Source: Natronincola ferrireducens (GTDB taxonomy: Bacteria > Bacillota > Clostridia > Peptostreptococcales > Natronincolaceae). Taken from it: DNA of 64,000 nucleotides. This document shows positions 45,627-53,295 of this stretch, in pieces. Both the position numbers and the translations under genes were made by a program. Position 1 is the first letter of the stretch. Every line of letters begins with the position of its first letter. The notes beneath the pieces were generated by a model. It was not told where the DNA came from and did no database searches. It was given only the letters and a program-made list of their open reading frames with translations. The stretch spans positions 62,001 to 126,000 of the forward strand of contig NZ_FNFP01000002.1 of NCBI RefSeq assembly GCF_900100845.1, written 5' to 3'.

Positions 45627-45740
45627 GGGACTTAATTCATAAGTAGACAGCTAAAAGTTTGTTTTTTAACCTTCGTGTTAGGTACTTAGTCTATTTATTT
45701 ATAAGCAACGGCAGTCTTAGCAATAGACCTAAGGATAAAT
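45627..45740 (+). repeat. Dispersed structured repeat, copy B
   Basis: Second copy of the intergenic element: begins GGGACTTAATTCATAAGTAG (the first 17 shared bases after GGG match copy A) and ends GTCTTAGCAATAGACC then TAAGGATAAAT. TAAGTAGAC near the left can pair with GTCTATTTA near 45694. It ends about 21 bases before pgeF. Confidence 0.65.
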
Positions 45741-45761
45741 TTTATAAATTCAATTGAGGGA

Positions 45762-46583
45762 GTGAGAATACTGGGCTTTAAAATTATTGAAGAAAAAGGT
45801 ACAAAAGTTGTAATCATGGAAGAATTTGAAAAAACAAATATAGTTAAACATGGCTTTAGCACAAGGTTAGGTGGAGTAAGTAAAGGGGCGTATACTACAT
45901 TAAACTTAGGATTAAAGACTAAAGATAACAAAGAAGATGTTATAAAAAATATAAATTTTTTTTGCAAAACAATAAACACAAGTTTTTGCAACCTAGTTTT
46001 GGCAGATCAAGTACATGGTGACAGCATAAAAATTGTAACACAGGAGGATAGGGGGAAGGGTATTCATTATAAAAGAGATTATGAAGGGATAGATGGACTT
46101 ATTACCAATCAACGAGGTTTAGCACTTATGACCTTTCATGCTGATTGTGTACCCTTGCTATTTTTAGACCCTGTGATGAAGGTAGTGGCTGCTTCCCATG
46201 CTGGCTGGAAGGGTACGATGATGAAGATAGGACAAAAAACCGTTGCTAAGATGATAAAAGAGTTTGGTTCTAATCCTCAAGATATTTTGGTGGGCATAGG
46301 ACCCTCCATCGGTCAGTGCTGCTATGAAGTATCGGAGGATGTAATTAAAAAGTTTAACACAAATTTTACACAACCCTGTAACTTTGCTATTGCAACTACT
46401 GGGGAGAAATACTTGTTAAACCTGTGGGAGGCCAATAGACTCCAATTGGAGGAAATAGGGGTATTACATAGAAATATAATAGTGAGTAATATGTGTACTG
46501 CTTGTGGGGAGGATTTATTTTACTCCCATCGCAGGGATAAGGGACTTACCGGCAGGATGGCTTCTATTATTCAGTTAATATAA
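45762..46583 (+). CDS. pgeF: Peptidoglycan editing factor PgeF (YlmD/YfiH laccase-domain family)
   Basis: The 273-residue protein belongs to the multicopper-polyphenol-oxidase-like family. In E. coli PgeF (YfiH) corrects peptidoglycan precursors, and homologues show purine-nucleosidase activity. Motifs: VKHGFSTRLGGVSKG, ADQVHGDSI, LMTFHADCVPLLFLDP, AASHAGWKGTMMK and GIGPSIGQCCYEV, containing the His/Cys zinc ligands. The GTG at 45762 lies very close to GAGGGAG, so the real start could be a few codons later (CTG 45771). It is placed after the sporulation sigma genes as in many Gram-positives, and is flanked on both sides by copies of the same repeat. Confidence 0.92.
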   Translation: MRILGFKIIEEKGTKVVIMEEFEKTNIVKHGFSTRLGGVSKGAYTTLNLGLKTKDNKEDVIKNINFFCKTINTSFCNLVLADQVHGDSIKIVTQEDRGKGIHYKRDYEGIDGLITNQRGLALMTFHADCVPLLFLDPVMKVVAASHAGWKGTMMKIGQKTVAKMIKEFGSNPQDILVGIGPSIGQCCYEVSEDVIKKFNTNFTQPCNFAIATTGEKYLLNLWEANRLQLEEIGVLHRNIIVSNMCTACGEDLFYSHRRDKGLTGRMASIIQLI

Positions 46584-46586
46584 AAT

Positions 46587-46707
46587 GAGACTTAATTCAG
46601 AGGGAGTTTTTACCCCTCTGAATTGTAGCCAAATTTACTTCGAGGATGTAGTGCTTGATCTGCCGCTTGCAGAAGCCGGCGTCTTAGCAATACACGGAAG
46701 GATAAAT
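46587..46707 (+). repeat. Dispersed structured repeat, copy C
   Basis: Third copy, beginning right after the pgeF stop: GAGACTTAATTCAGAGGGAG, with a perfect 11-bp hairpin AATTCAGAGGG / CCCTCTGAATT. The middle is GC-richer (TTGATCTGCCGCTTGCAGAA) and the end is GCGTCTTAGCAATACACGGA then AGGATAAAT. GAGAC and GTCTT can close an outer stem. It ends next to the ribosome site of the response-regulator gene. Confidence 0.7.
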
Positions 46708-46721
46708 TAGGAGGGAGATGC

Positions 46722-47411
46722 ATGAGTAGAAGGACTATATTGGTGGTTGATGATGAAGAACATATCCTAGAGTTAATTAAGTTTAATTTAGAGAAAAATG
46801 GCTTTGAAGTGTTGACCAGTGACAATGGAGAACAAGCACTGGAGTTGCTTCAAAATAATGTTGTTGATTTAGTGATCTTAGATTTAATGCTTCCTGGAAT
46901 AGATGGATTGGAAGTTTGCAAAGGAATTAGGCAGATAGATAATTTTAAGAAGCTGCCAATTATTATGGTTACAGCTAAGGGAGAAGAAACCGATAGGATT
47001 TTAGGTCTTGAGTTGGGTGCAGATGATTATGTTACAAAGCCCTTTAGTGTCAGGGAATTAGTGGCTAGAGCAAAGGCTGTTTTGCGTAGAGCAGAGGATA
47101 CAATAAAGGATAATATAAAAACTTTAAAGTTGAAAGATATTGTTATTGACCTAGAAAAACACGAAGTAACAGTAAATGGACAACTGGTGGTACTTACCTT
47201 GAAGGAATTTGAATTACTAAAGATTTTAATGAAAAACAAAGGAAGGGTTATGTCTAGAAATGTGTTACTAGATGAAGTATGGGGATATGATTATTTTGGC
47301 GAAACGAGAACTGTAGATGTTCACATAAGACATTTAAGAAGAAAAATAGGCGATGATGAAACCGGAAAATACATAGAAACCATAAGAGGTGTAGGCTATA
47401 AAATGAAGTAG
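46722..47411 (+). CDS. PhoB/PhoP-like response regulator (OmpR family)
   Basis: The 229-residue protein has an N-terminal receiver with the phospho-Asp in LVILDLMLPGIDGLE (acidic pocket VVDDEEHILE, Lys in DDYVTKPFSVREL) and a C-terminal winged helix (LTLKEFELLKILMKNKGRVM, ETRTVDVHIRHLRRKIG). The cognate histidine kinase follows after 8 bases. The kinase layout (extracellular Cache-like sensor, HAMP, PAS) matches PhoR/WalK-type systems, so phosphate or cell-envelope signals are the likely input; pst genes are not in view. The start follows AGGAGGGAG. Confidence 0.93.
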   Translation: MSRRTILVVDDEEHILELIKFNLEKNGFEVLTSDNGEQALELLQNNVVDLVILDLMLPGIDGLEVCKGIRQIDNFKKLPIIMVTAKGEETDRILGLELGADDYVTKPFSVRELVARAKAVLRRAEDTIKDNIKTLKLKDIVIDLEKHEVTVNGQLVVLTLKEFELLKILMKNKGRVMSRNVLLDEVWGYDYFGETRTVDVHIRHLRRKIGDDETGKYIETIRGVGYKMK

Positions 47412-47419
47412 GTGAGGAA

Positions 47420-49180
47420 ATGCAAAAAAAAATATTTGTTATTTTTTTCGTAATTTTATTAGTAGGAATATTACTAACAGGTTTTTTATCTTTAAGCCTT
47501 ATACGTTCCAGCTATATTCAGCAATTGGAACAAAAATTAATTTCAAATGGTAGATTAATTGAAGAGTTTATAATAGCAAATGATCTTCAGTTGCTTTCCC
47601 AACAATTCCAACAGAAGATGGAGGATTTAGGAGATCAAATAGATGCTAGAATAACTATTGTTGATAGTAAAGGTATGGTTTTGGTTGAAACCTTTAAACA
47701 TGAAGGATATATTGAGAATCATAGAGATAGGCCAGAAATTCAACGGGCTTATGATGGAGAAATTGGTAAAACTATACGTTATAGTAGCACTGTAGATTTA
47801 GATATGCTTTATGTAGCATTGCCAGTACAATTGGAAAAAGAGATAATCGTTGTAAGGTTAGCTGTAAATTTATTAGAAATTAAAAAAATTAATCAAACAC
47901 TGTTCTATTATATAGCTATGTCTATAGCTTGCGGTCTTATAATTTCTACTTTAATAGGTTATCGATTTATTGATAAAATCATGGATCCTATTAAAGAAAT
48001 AACAGAGGCATCCAAAAAAATGGCTTTAGGACGGTTAGGAGTTCGAACCCATGTTACTTCTAAGGATGAAATAGGAGAATTGGCAAATCATTTTAATCAT
48101 ATGGCTGATAGATTAGAGGAAACAATAGAAAAGCTATCGGATAGCAACACAAAGTTTAAAGGACTACTAACTAGTATTATTAATCCTATTGTTGCTATAG
48201 ATAACAAGAAAAATATTTTATTACTAAATGCTGCTGCTGAAAAGTTATTTAATATAAAGGCGAAGGATGCTATAGGAAAGCATATTTTAGAGGTTGTTAG
48301 AAATAATCAACTGGATGAAGAAATTGAGAGGGTCTTTAATAACAATATAGAAACTCAAATAGAAATTAACATGAAAGATCCCATCGATAAAATATTAAAA
48401 GTCTACACAAATCTAATTAAGTTAGAAAATGACCCTACTAAAATGATTGGTCTCGTTGCTTTAATGGAGGATGTAACAGAAATAAGGAAGTTAGAAAAAA
48501 TCCGTTCTGATTTTGTAGCTAATGTTTCTCATGAGTTAAAAACACCATTAACGTCTATAAGTGGTTTTGTAGAAACCCTAAAATCAGGAGCCATAGAGGA
48601 TGAAGACACCAAAAACCGATTTTTAGATATTATTGATATAGAAACCCAAAGACTGGCGAGATTAATAGATGATATTTTAACCCTTTCAGAGATAGAAAGT
48701 TCTCAGCACAAAATGTTAAATCAACAAATACTTTCTAGTGAGGTATTAAAAGAAGTAGAAGAAATGATGGAACCAATTGCCAGTAATAAGGAAATACAGT
48801 TAACCTTTACAATAGATACAAATCTGCCAATGATTTATGGTAACAGAGATTGGTTTAAACAAATGTTCATTAACTTGATCGATAATGCTATTAAATATAC
48901 CCTTAGTGGGGGAAAGGTTCAATTGACAGCCTATAAAAAATACAATAATATCATAATATCTGTGAAGGATACAGGAATAGGTATTCCTAAAAAGGATATA
49001 CCGAGACTATTTGAGCGATTTTATCGTGTAGATAAAGCAAGGAGCAGAAAGGTTGGAGGAACTGGTTTAGGGCTGGCCATCGTAAAACATATTGTACTAT
49101 CTTTAAAGGGTAAAATAAGAGTAAATAGTGAGCAAGGAAAAGGCACTGAGTTTACCGTGATTATACCAATTGAAGGTTGA
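47420..49180 (+). CDS. PhoR/WalK-like sensor histidine kinase
   Basis: The 586-residue membrane kinase has an N-terminal membrane segment (residues 4-27), an extracellular sensor (about 30-165) and a second membrane segment (YIAMSIACGLIISTLIGYRF). HAMP (MDPIKEITEASKKMALGRLG) and PAS (about 250-350) follow. HisKA carries the phospho-His in FVANVSHELKTPLTSISGFV. HATPase_c boxes are N (FINLIDNAIKYT), G1 (VKDTGIGIPKKDIPRLFERF) and G2 (GGTGLGLAIVKHI). It phosphorylates the preceding response regulator. A terminator overlaps its stop. Confidence 0.94.
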   Translation: MQKKIFVIFFVILLVGILLTGFLSLSLIRSSYIQQLEQKLISNGRLIEEFIIANDLQLLSQQFQQKMEDLGDQIDARITIVDSKGMVLVETFKHEGYIENHRDRPEIQRAYDGEIGKTIRYSSTVDLDMLYVALPVQLEKEIIVVRLAVNLLEIKKINQTLFYYIAMSIACGLIISTLIGYRFIDKIMDPIKEITEASKKMALGRLGVRTHVTSKDEIGELANHFNHMADRLEETIEKLSDSNTKFKGLLTSIINPIVAIDNKKNILLLNAAAEKLFNIKAKDAIGKHILEVVRNNQLDEEIERVFNNNIETQIEINMKDPIDKILKVYTNLIKLENDPTKMIGLVALMEDVTEIRKLEKIRSDFVANVSHELKTPLTSISGFVETLKSGAIEDEDTKNRFLDIIDIETQRLARLIDDILTLSEIESSQHKMLNQQILSSEVLKEVEEMMEPIASNKEIQLTFTIDTNLPMIYGNRDWFKQMFINLIDNAIKYTLSGGKVQLTAYKKYNNIIISVKDTGIGIPKKDIPRLFERFYRVDKARSRKVGGTGLGLAIVKHIVLSLKGKIRVNSEQGKGTEFTVIIPIEG

Positions 49181-49208
49181 GATATTCTTAATTGAATATC
49201 TCTTTTTT
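49179..49208 (+). terminator. Terminator of the two-component pair
   Basis: GAGATATTC pairs with GAATATCTC around TTAATT, then TTTTTT. Confidence 0.88.
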
Positions 49209-49355
49209 AATTTTGAAAATTATCCTTAACTTGGATACTTAGTAAACTTATTCTAAAGCTTTAGATAGATTAGGTTTTTGAATAGTTTCATAAAGTGAAG
49301 GGAAATATAAAAACAAGTCAGGATAATACTAACTTTAAAATAAGGAGGAAAATTT

Positions 49356-50081
49356 ATGTCAATAGGACTGATTCTATTAATTATAGTGTCGATATTGATT
49401 TTTGCAGGTGTAGCAGAAAGGGTATTGGATCGATTAAGGTTGAGTGATAAAGCAGCCATAGCTATTATTATTGCAATTGTTGTTTCAACCATATTTATTC
49501 CTAATATCAATATCACACAAAATGTATCGATTAACATAGGAGGATTCGTAATTCCCGTAGCATTGGCCATATACCTATTCATTAAGGCTGATACAGGGAA
49601 AGAAAGATGGAGAGCTGTTATAGCAGCAGTAGTGGCAGGGGCTGCTATCTATGGAACTCAAAGGTATATTTTGCCAGCAGAACCTGAGGCTCAAAATATA
49701 GATCCTAATTATGTATATGCTATATTAGCTGCCATTATAGCTTATGTTTTAGGCCGTTCTAGAAGAGGAGCCTTTATTGCTGGAGTAATGGGTGTTGTTA
49801 TCAGTGATGTAATACAAATGGTATTAAATAGTATTAATAATATACCAGCTCCTACTAGGTTTGGGGGAGCAGGTGGTGTAGATACTACTGTAATAGCAGG
49901 TGTAGTGGCGGTCTTATTAGCTGAGATCGTAGGTGAAGCTAGAGAACGGTTACAGGGAGGAACAGCTAAAAAGGACTTGCATTTTGAAAAGGGTCATTTT
50001 GTTAGCACATTAGGCAAAGACGAAAAAAATTCCCATGACAAAAACACAAAAGATGAGAGAGGTGATAAGGATGAAAAATAA
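49356..50081 (+). CDS. DUF1614-like membrane protein
   Basis: The 241-residue protein has about six membrane segments, beginning IGLILLIIVSILIFAGVAER and VLDRLRLSDKAAIAIIIAIV, a pattern resembling the DUF1614 family. A hydrophilic, Lys/Asp/Glu-rich tail closes it (residues 205-241). Function is unknown. It overlaps the start of spoIIP by 11 bases and heads the DUF1614-spoIIP-YIEGIA run, so a role in sporulation or the forespore envelope is likely from context only. The start follows AAGGAGG. Confidence 0.72.
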   Translation: MSIGLILLIIVSILIFAGVAERVLDRLRLSDKAAIAIIIAIVVSTIFIPNINITQNVSINIGGFVIPVALAIYLFIKADTGKERWRAVIAAVVAGAAIYGTQRYILPAEPEAQNIDPNYVYAILAAIIAYVLGRSRRGAFIAGVMGVVISDVIQMVLNSINNIPAPTRFGGAGGVDTTVIAGVVAVLLAEIVGEARERLQGGTAKKDLHFEKGHFVSTLGKDEKNSHDKNTKDERGDKDEK

Positions 50082-51246
50082 AACTACTTTATTACTTATA
50101 CTGTTAGCAGTTTTACTAGCTACACCAACAATCTATGCTGATGATTGGTACAGTGAATATGGTAATTATTATAGAGTGTACAATGTAGAAAACAATCAAT
50201 TGTTATTTACAACTGCCAGAGAGGTTTCAAGAGGTGATCAATATTTAAGTAGTGATAATAAGATGTATCGTGTAGTTAGAGTAAATGGAAGAAATCATTT
50301 GGCCTATGCAGAATTTATGGAGGATGTCCAACTACCCAAAATCAATCAGCAGGCATTACAGGAAATTCAACTTGCCTTACAAGAAGGAGGATTAGATACT
50401 TTTCTTTTAGCCCAAGAGAATGGAGAAGAGGAAGGAAATATAGAAAGAAGAGTAGGCTTATATACCACCCATAGTGCAGAAGCTTATGTACCCACAGATG
50501 GCTCAGAGAGTATTGAAGAAGGTGGAGGAATCAAAAAAGTAGCAGAACAATTAAAGAATAGCTTTGAAGCCAATGGTGTAGAGGCAATTTTTGATAATAC
50601 AAATCACATACCCCATGATGCAGGAGCTTATAAGCGTTCAAGAAGAACAGCAACCCAATTAATGAGGGATCATGGTGTCGGCGCCCTTATTGATGTCCAT
50701 AGAGATGCTGTTCCTGTAGAACAGTATGCTACAGAAATAGAAGGTGAAGAAGCTTCTTTAGTGAGATTAGTTGTAGGAAGGCGGAATCAAAACTTTGCAG
50801 CAAATGAAGAATTAGCAGTACAGGTTAAAGCAGTAGCTGATGAGATGAGACCTGGCCTTATCAAGGATATATTCTATGCAAAGGGTGACTATAACCAAGA
50901 TCTAACCCCTAGGGCTATGTTAGTTGAGATGGGGACCTACCAGCAACCTAGGCAACTTCCTGAGAGATCAGCTGGGTATTTAGCAGAGGTAGTGACAACT
51001 GCTTTATTTGGGGGGGTTGTTGAAGATACAGAGGCTACTGAGAAAGGTGCTGCTCCTCGAGAGACGCCAGGAGCCCAAGCAAGTAATCGAGGTGGAGGAA
51101 TCGGAACAATAGGCCTTATCGCTGTTGTGGCCATAGGTGGATTTGCATTTTTATTCTTAAGTAGTGGGGGGAAAGAATGGAAGTCAAAACTATCTAATTT
51201 TAAACAAGAATTTGCTAACTTCCTAGGGAGAAGAAAAAGAAAATAG
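50071..51246 (+). CDS. spoIIP: Stage II sporulation protein P
   Basis: SpoIIP is the amidase/endopeptidase of the DMP engulfment complex that thins septal peptidoglycan. The 391-residue protein has an N-terminal signal (KNKTTLLLILLAVLLATPTI) and the amidase domain at about 140-325. The zinc/catalytic motifs are LYTTHSAEAYVPTDG, DNTNHIPHDAGAYKRS, LIDVHRDAVP and the Glu in AMLVEMGTYQQP. A C-terminal membrane segment (IGTIGLIAVVAIGGFAFLFL) follows; having two anchors is less usual than the single N-terminal anchor of Bacillus. The ATG at 50071 is preferred to 50035 (ribosome site AGAGGTGATAAGG). Confidence 0.94.
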   Translation: MKNKTTLLLILLAVLLATPTIYADDWYSEYGNYYRVYNVENNQLLFTTAREVSRGDQYLSSDNKMYRVVRVNGRNHLAYAEFMEDVQLPKINQQALQEIQLALQEGGLDTFLLAQENGEEEGNIERRVGLYTTHSAEAYVPTDGSESIEEGGGIKKVAEQLKNSFEANGVEAIFDNTNHIPHDAGAYKRSRRTATQLMRDHGVGALIDVHRDAVPVEQYATEIEGEEASLVRLVVGRRNQNFAANEELAVQVKAVADEMRPGLIKDIFYAKGDYNQDLTPRAMLVEMGTYQQPRQLPERSAGYLAEVVTTALFGGVVEDTEATEKGAAPRETPGAQASNRGGGIGTIGLIAVVAIGGFAFLFLSSGGKEWKSKLSNFKQEFANFLGRRKRK

Positions 51247-51260
51247 GTGGGTGCTTTGAA

Positions 51261-52181
51261 TTGGATAAACATTTTATTACAATTGCCATATCAATAATTA
51301 TGGGTGTTATAGCTAGAACCTATATGATGAAAATAGATTATAGGCAGTACCCCACCTACCCTCAGGCCTATTTATCTCATTTTACTTTAGGGGTAATAGC
51401 AGCAGGACTAGGTGCAGTGGTTATTCCGGCAATTACTGAAAAAGAGTACGTTGCAATTACGTTTCTAGCTATAGCAGCTCAGCATTTTAGAGATGTAAGA
51501 AGTATGGAAAGAGAAAGTTTGGATAATATTGAACCTACAGAACTTGTTCCAAAGGGAACTGCATACATAGAAGATATTGCTAAAACCTTTGAAGCAAGGA
51601 ACTATATGGCGATTATAACAGCAACAGCAACAGGAACAGCCATGTATTTAGGAAATTTATTAGAATTTTCCATTTTAATGAGGGTTATACTGGGAGTTAT
51701 TGTTGGCGCTATTGTGATTATATTACTAAATAGAATGCTTCAAACACGACTTGTTGAGGATATTGCAGATGTAAAGGAAGCAAAGATAACCTTTGAAGGA
51801 CCTATTCTAACAATAGCTGGTGTAGGTGTAATGAATATAGGGTTAAAGGAGTCTAGAGAAATCTTTTTAAAAAGTGGTATAGCGGTTGAAATTATTCCAA
51901 GGGATAAAAATGCAACAGCAGTTTTATCGAATGCCGGCCAGAGACAAGCTATACAACATAATGCTGCTATTCAACTAGGAATACGAAAAGATATGGATGA
52001 ACCTGATTTTACCCCTATAGCAAGACGGAACCCTAACAACGGCAATATCGTAATGGCTATCGTAGCTATGGAACCTAATATAGAGTGCTTAATTGAAGCT
52101 GTAAACAGAACCCCTGTACTAGAGTCATCAAAACGAAAGCCGCTGGATTCATATGTAGGTAAAAAAGTGAATTACAAATAA
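51261..52181 (+). CDS. YIEGIA-family membrane protein (AYIEDIA variant)
   Basis: The 306-residue protein belongs to the clostridial/bacillar sporulation-associated YIEGIA family, named for a short motif ahead of a KTFEARNY sequence. Here the motif reads AYIEDIAKTFEARNY, with D in place of G. Membrane segments occupy the N-terminus (ITIAISIIMGVIARTYM), residues 40-75, and residues 115-160. The C-terminal half is soluble (ITFEGPILTIAGVGVMNIGL onwards). TTG start at 51261 after AGGTGG. It follows spoIIP by 14 bases and precedes its small partner gene. Biochemical role unknown. Confidence 0.85.
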   Translation: MDKHFITIAISIIMGVIARTYMMKIDYRQYPTYPQAYLSHFTLGVIAAGLGAVVIPAITEKEYVAITFLAIAAQHFRDVRSMERESLDNIEPTELVPKGTAYIEDIAKTFEARNYMAIITATATGTAMYLGNLLEFSILMRVILGVIVGAIVIILLNRMLQTRLVEDIADVKEAKITFEGPILTIAGVGVMNIGLKESREIFLKSGIAVEIIPRDKNATAVLSNAGQRQAIQHNAAIQLGIRKDMDEPDFTPIARRNPNNGNIVMAIVAMEPNIECLIEAVNRTPVLESSKRKPLDSYVGKKVNYK

Positions 52182-52219
52182 ATTTTTTAAAAGCTACTGA
52201 ACAACGGGAGGCTATATTT

Positions 52220-52414
52220 ATGGAAATTGGTATTAAAGAGTTTATTATAGCAATTGTTACAATGAATAAAGAAATGGTAAATAGTTCTGGTGCACCTATA
52301 TTTTATGCTAGTGATGAAGAACAGCTAGAGAGGTTATCTCTATTAATAGCAAAAACTACAAGAGGTATGGTCCATGATCTAGAGGGAGGAACATATATCA
52401 TTGTAAAACATTAG
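52220..52414 (+). CDS. Small partner protein of the YIEGIA complex
   Basis: The 64-residue soluble protein directly follows YIEGIA. It fits the small 'capping complex subunit for YIEGIA' family in length and pattern (MEIGIKEFIIAIVTMNKEMV, GAPIFYASDEEQLERLSLLI, then TTRGMVHDLEGGTYIIVKH). Its role is presumed to be binding YIEGIA. The start has GGGAGG. It ends exactly where the next coding region begins. Confidence 0.72.
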   Translation: MEIGIKEFIIAIVTMNKEMVNSSGAPIFYASDEEQLERLSLLIAKTTRGMVHDLEGGTYIIVKH

Positions 52415-52423
52415 GTGATGCAT

Positions 52424-52696
52424 ATGAAAATAATTTATACTTATAAAAAGGATGTTTATGCAGCCTATAGAGCTGCATATCTTCATTTAAGGTTAAACCC
52501 TAGTTTAATACCTAAACCTATTAATAAACTGAAGGATATGAATAAAGAAGTAAAACTCTATTATGCAGGTTTAGATGAGGAATTAAATGAAGTCTATATA
52601 GCTAATGGTGGAAGAAATATTACTATTTTTAATAATGTTATTAAGGGGGTAGGAAATATTTATCAAGAGGAGATAAAAATTATTAATTTTGATTAA
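52424..52696 (+). CDS. Divergent DUF3189-like protein
   Basis: The 90-residue protein aligns loosely with the N-terminal part of DUF3189: start MKIIYTYKKDVYAAYRAAYL where full members read IIYxCYGGAHSS, then LHLRLNPSLIPKP, LKLYYAGLDEELNEVYIANG-like (KLYYAGLDEELNEVYIANG). The GGAHSS motif of the full member is absent, and the protein ends early at KIINFD. It may be a degraded tandem duplicate of the next gene. GTG 52415 or ATG 52418 are alternative starts. A direct duplication ATTAATTTTG occurs at the junction with the next gene. Confidence 0.62.
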   Translation: MKIIYTYKKDVYAAYRAAYLHLRLNPSLIPKPINKLKDMNKEVKLYYAGLDEELNEVYIANGGRNITIFNNVIKGVGNIYQEEIKIINFD

Positions 52697-52724
52697 TTTT
52701 GATAAAAGGACTGATAATATTTGT

Positions 52725-53180
52725 ATGAATATAATATATAGTTGCTTTGGAGGTGCCCATTCTTCTATTGTGACAGCAGCTATCCACATGGGATACTTAC
52801 CTATAGATAGACTACCATCACAAAGGGAAATATTAGGAGTTCCCTTTTATGATAAAGCCCAAAATGAAGAAATAGGAATTCCTCTTCATATGGGAGTAGA
52901 CGAGAAAAACAATGTTATCTATATAATGGGGCTAGGACACAACCGAGATTATTACACTAAAATGACTTATGAGTTTTATAATGAAATAATGCCCTCATCT
53001 AAAAAAAATCTTCTAATTATCAACGTTACTTCTTTGCTCAATAATTCTACTAGACTTGGGGGCTTTATGTCTAGACGTTTAAATTTAATAAATATAGGAA
53101 GACCTTTAACTGTCCATGGTATTCTGAAAAATTACAACTATTTCACAAAATTAGTGAAGGAGGTAAAGGGAAAGATTTAG
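52725..53180 (+). CDS. DUF3189 family protein
   Basis: The 151-residue protein has the family motifs: IIYSCFGGAHSSIVTAAIHM at the start, LPSQREILGVPFYDKAQNEE, GVDEKNNVIYIMGLGHNRDY. DUF3189 is restricted to spore formers and co-occurs with YIEGIA; function unknown. A TTG at 52689 is in frame upstream, but the conserved region starts at the ATG at 52725. No very good ribosome site precedes that ATG (AAAGGA 14 bases away), so expression may depend on coupling. Confidence 0.85.
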   Translation: MNIIYSCFGGAHSSIVTAAIHMGYLPIDRLPSQREILGVPFYDKAQNEEIGIPLHMGVDEKNNVIYIMGLGHNRDYYTKMTYEFYNEIMPSSKKNLLIINVTSLLNNSTRLGGFMSRRLNLINIGRPLTVHGILKNYNYFTKLVKEVKGKI

Positions 53181-53190
53181 CAAAAGGTTC

Positions 53191-53220
53191 TTGACCATCT
53201 TTGAAACAAAATGATAATAT
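53191..53220 (+). promoter_or_regulatory. SigA-type promoter upstream of the DUF512 gene
   Basis: TTGACC (53191-53196) and TAATAT (53215-53220), spacer 18. Confidence 0.6.
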
Positions 53221-53246
53221 TATTTGATGGTAAAAAAAGTTTTTTA

Positions 53247-53255
53247 TGATATAAT
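53247..53255 (+). promoter_or_regulatory. Extended -10 promoter within the apparent 5' end of the DUF512 frame
   Basis: TGATATAAT gives an extended -10 with perfect TATAAT at 53250-53255. If used, translation must start downstream, supporting the TTG at 53296. Confidence 0.5.
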
Positions 53256-53295
53256 ATTAGCATCAGGTACTAAAATAATAAAAGTAGGTGTTGTT

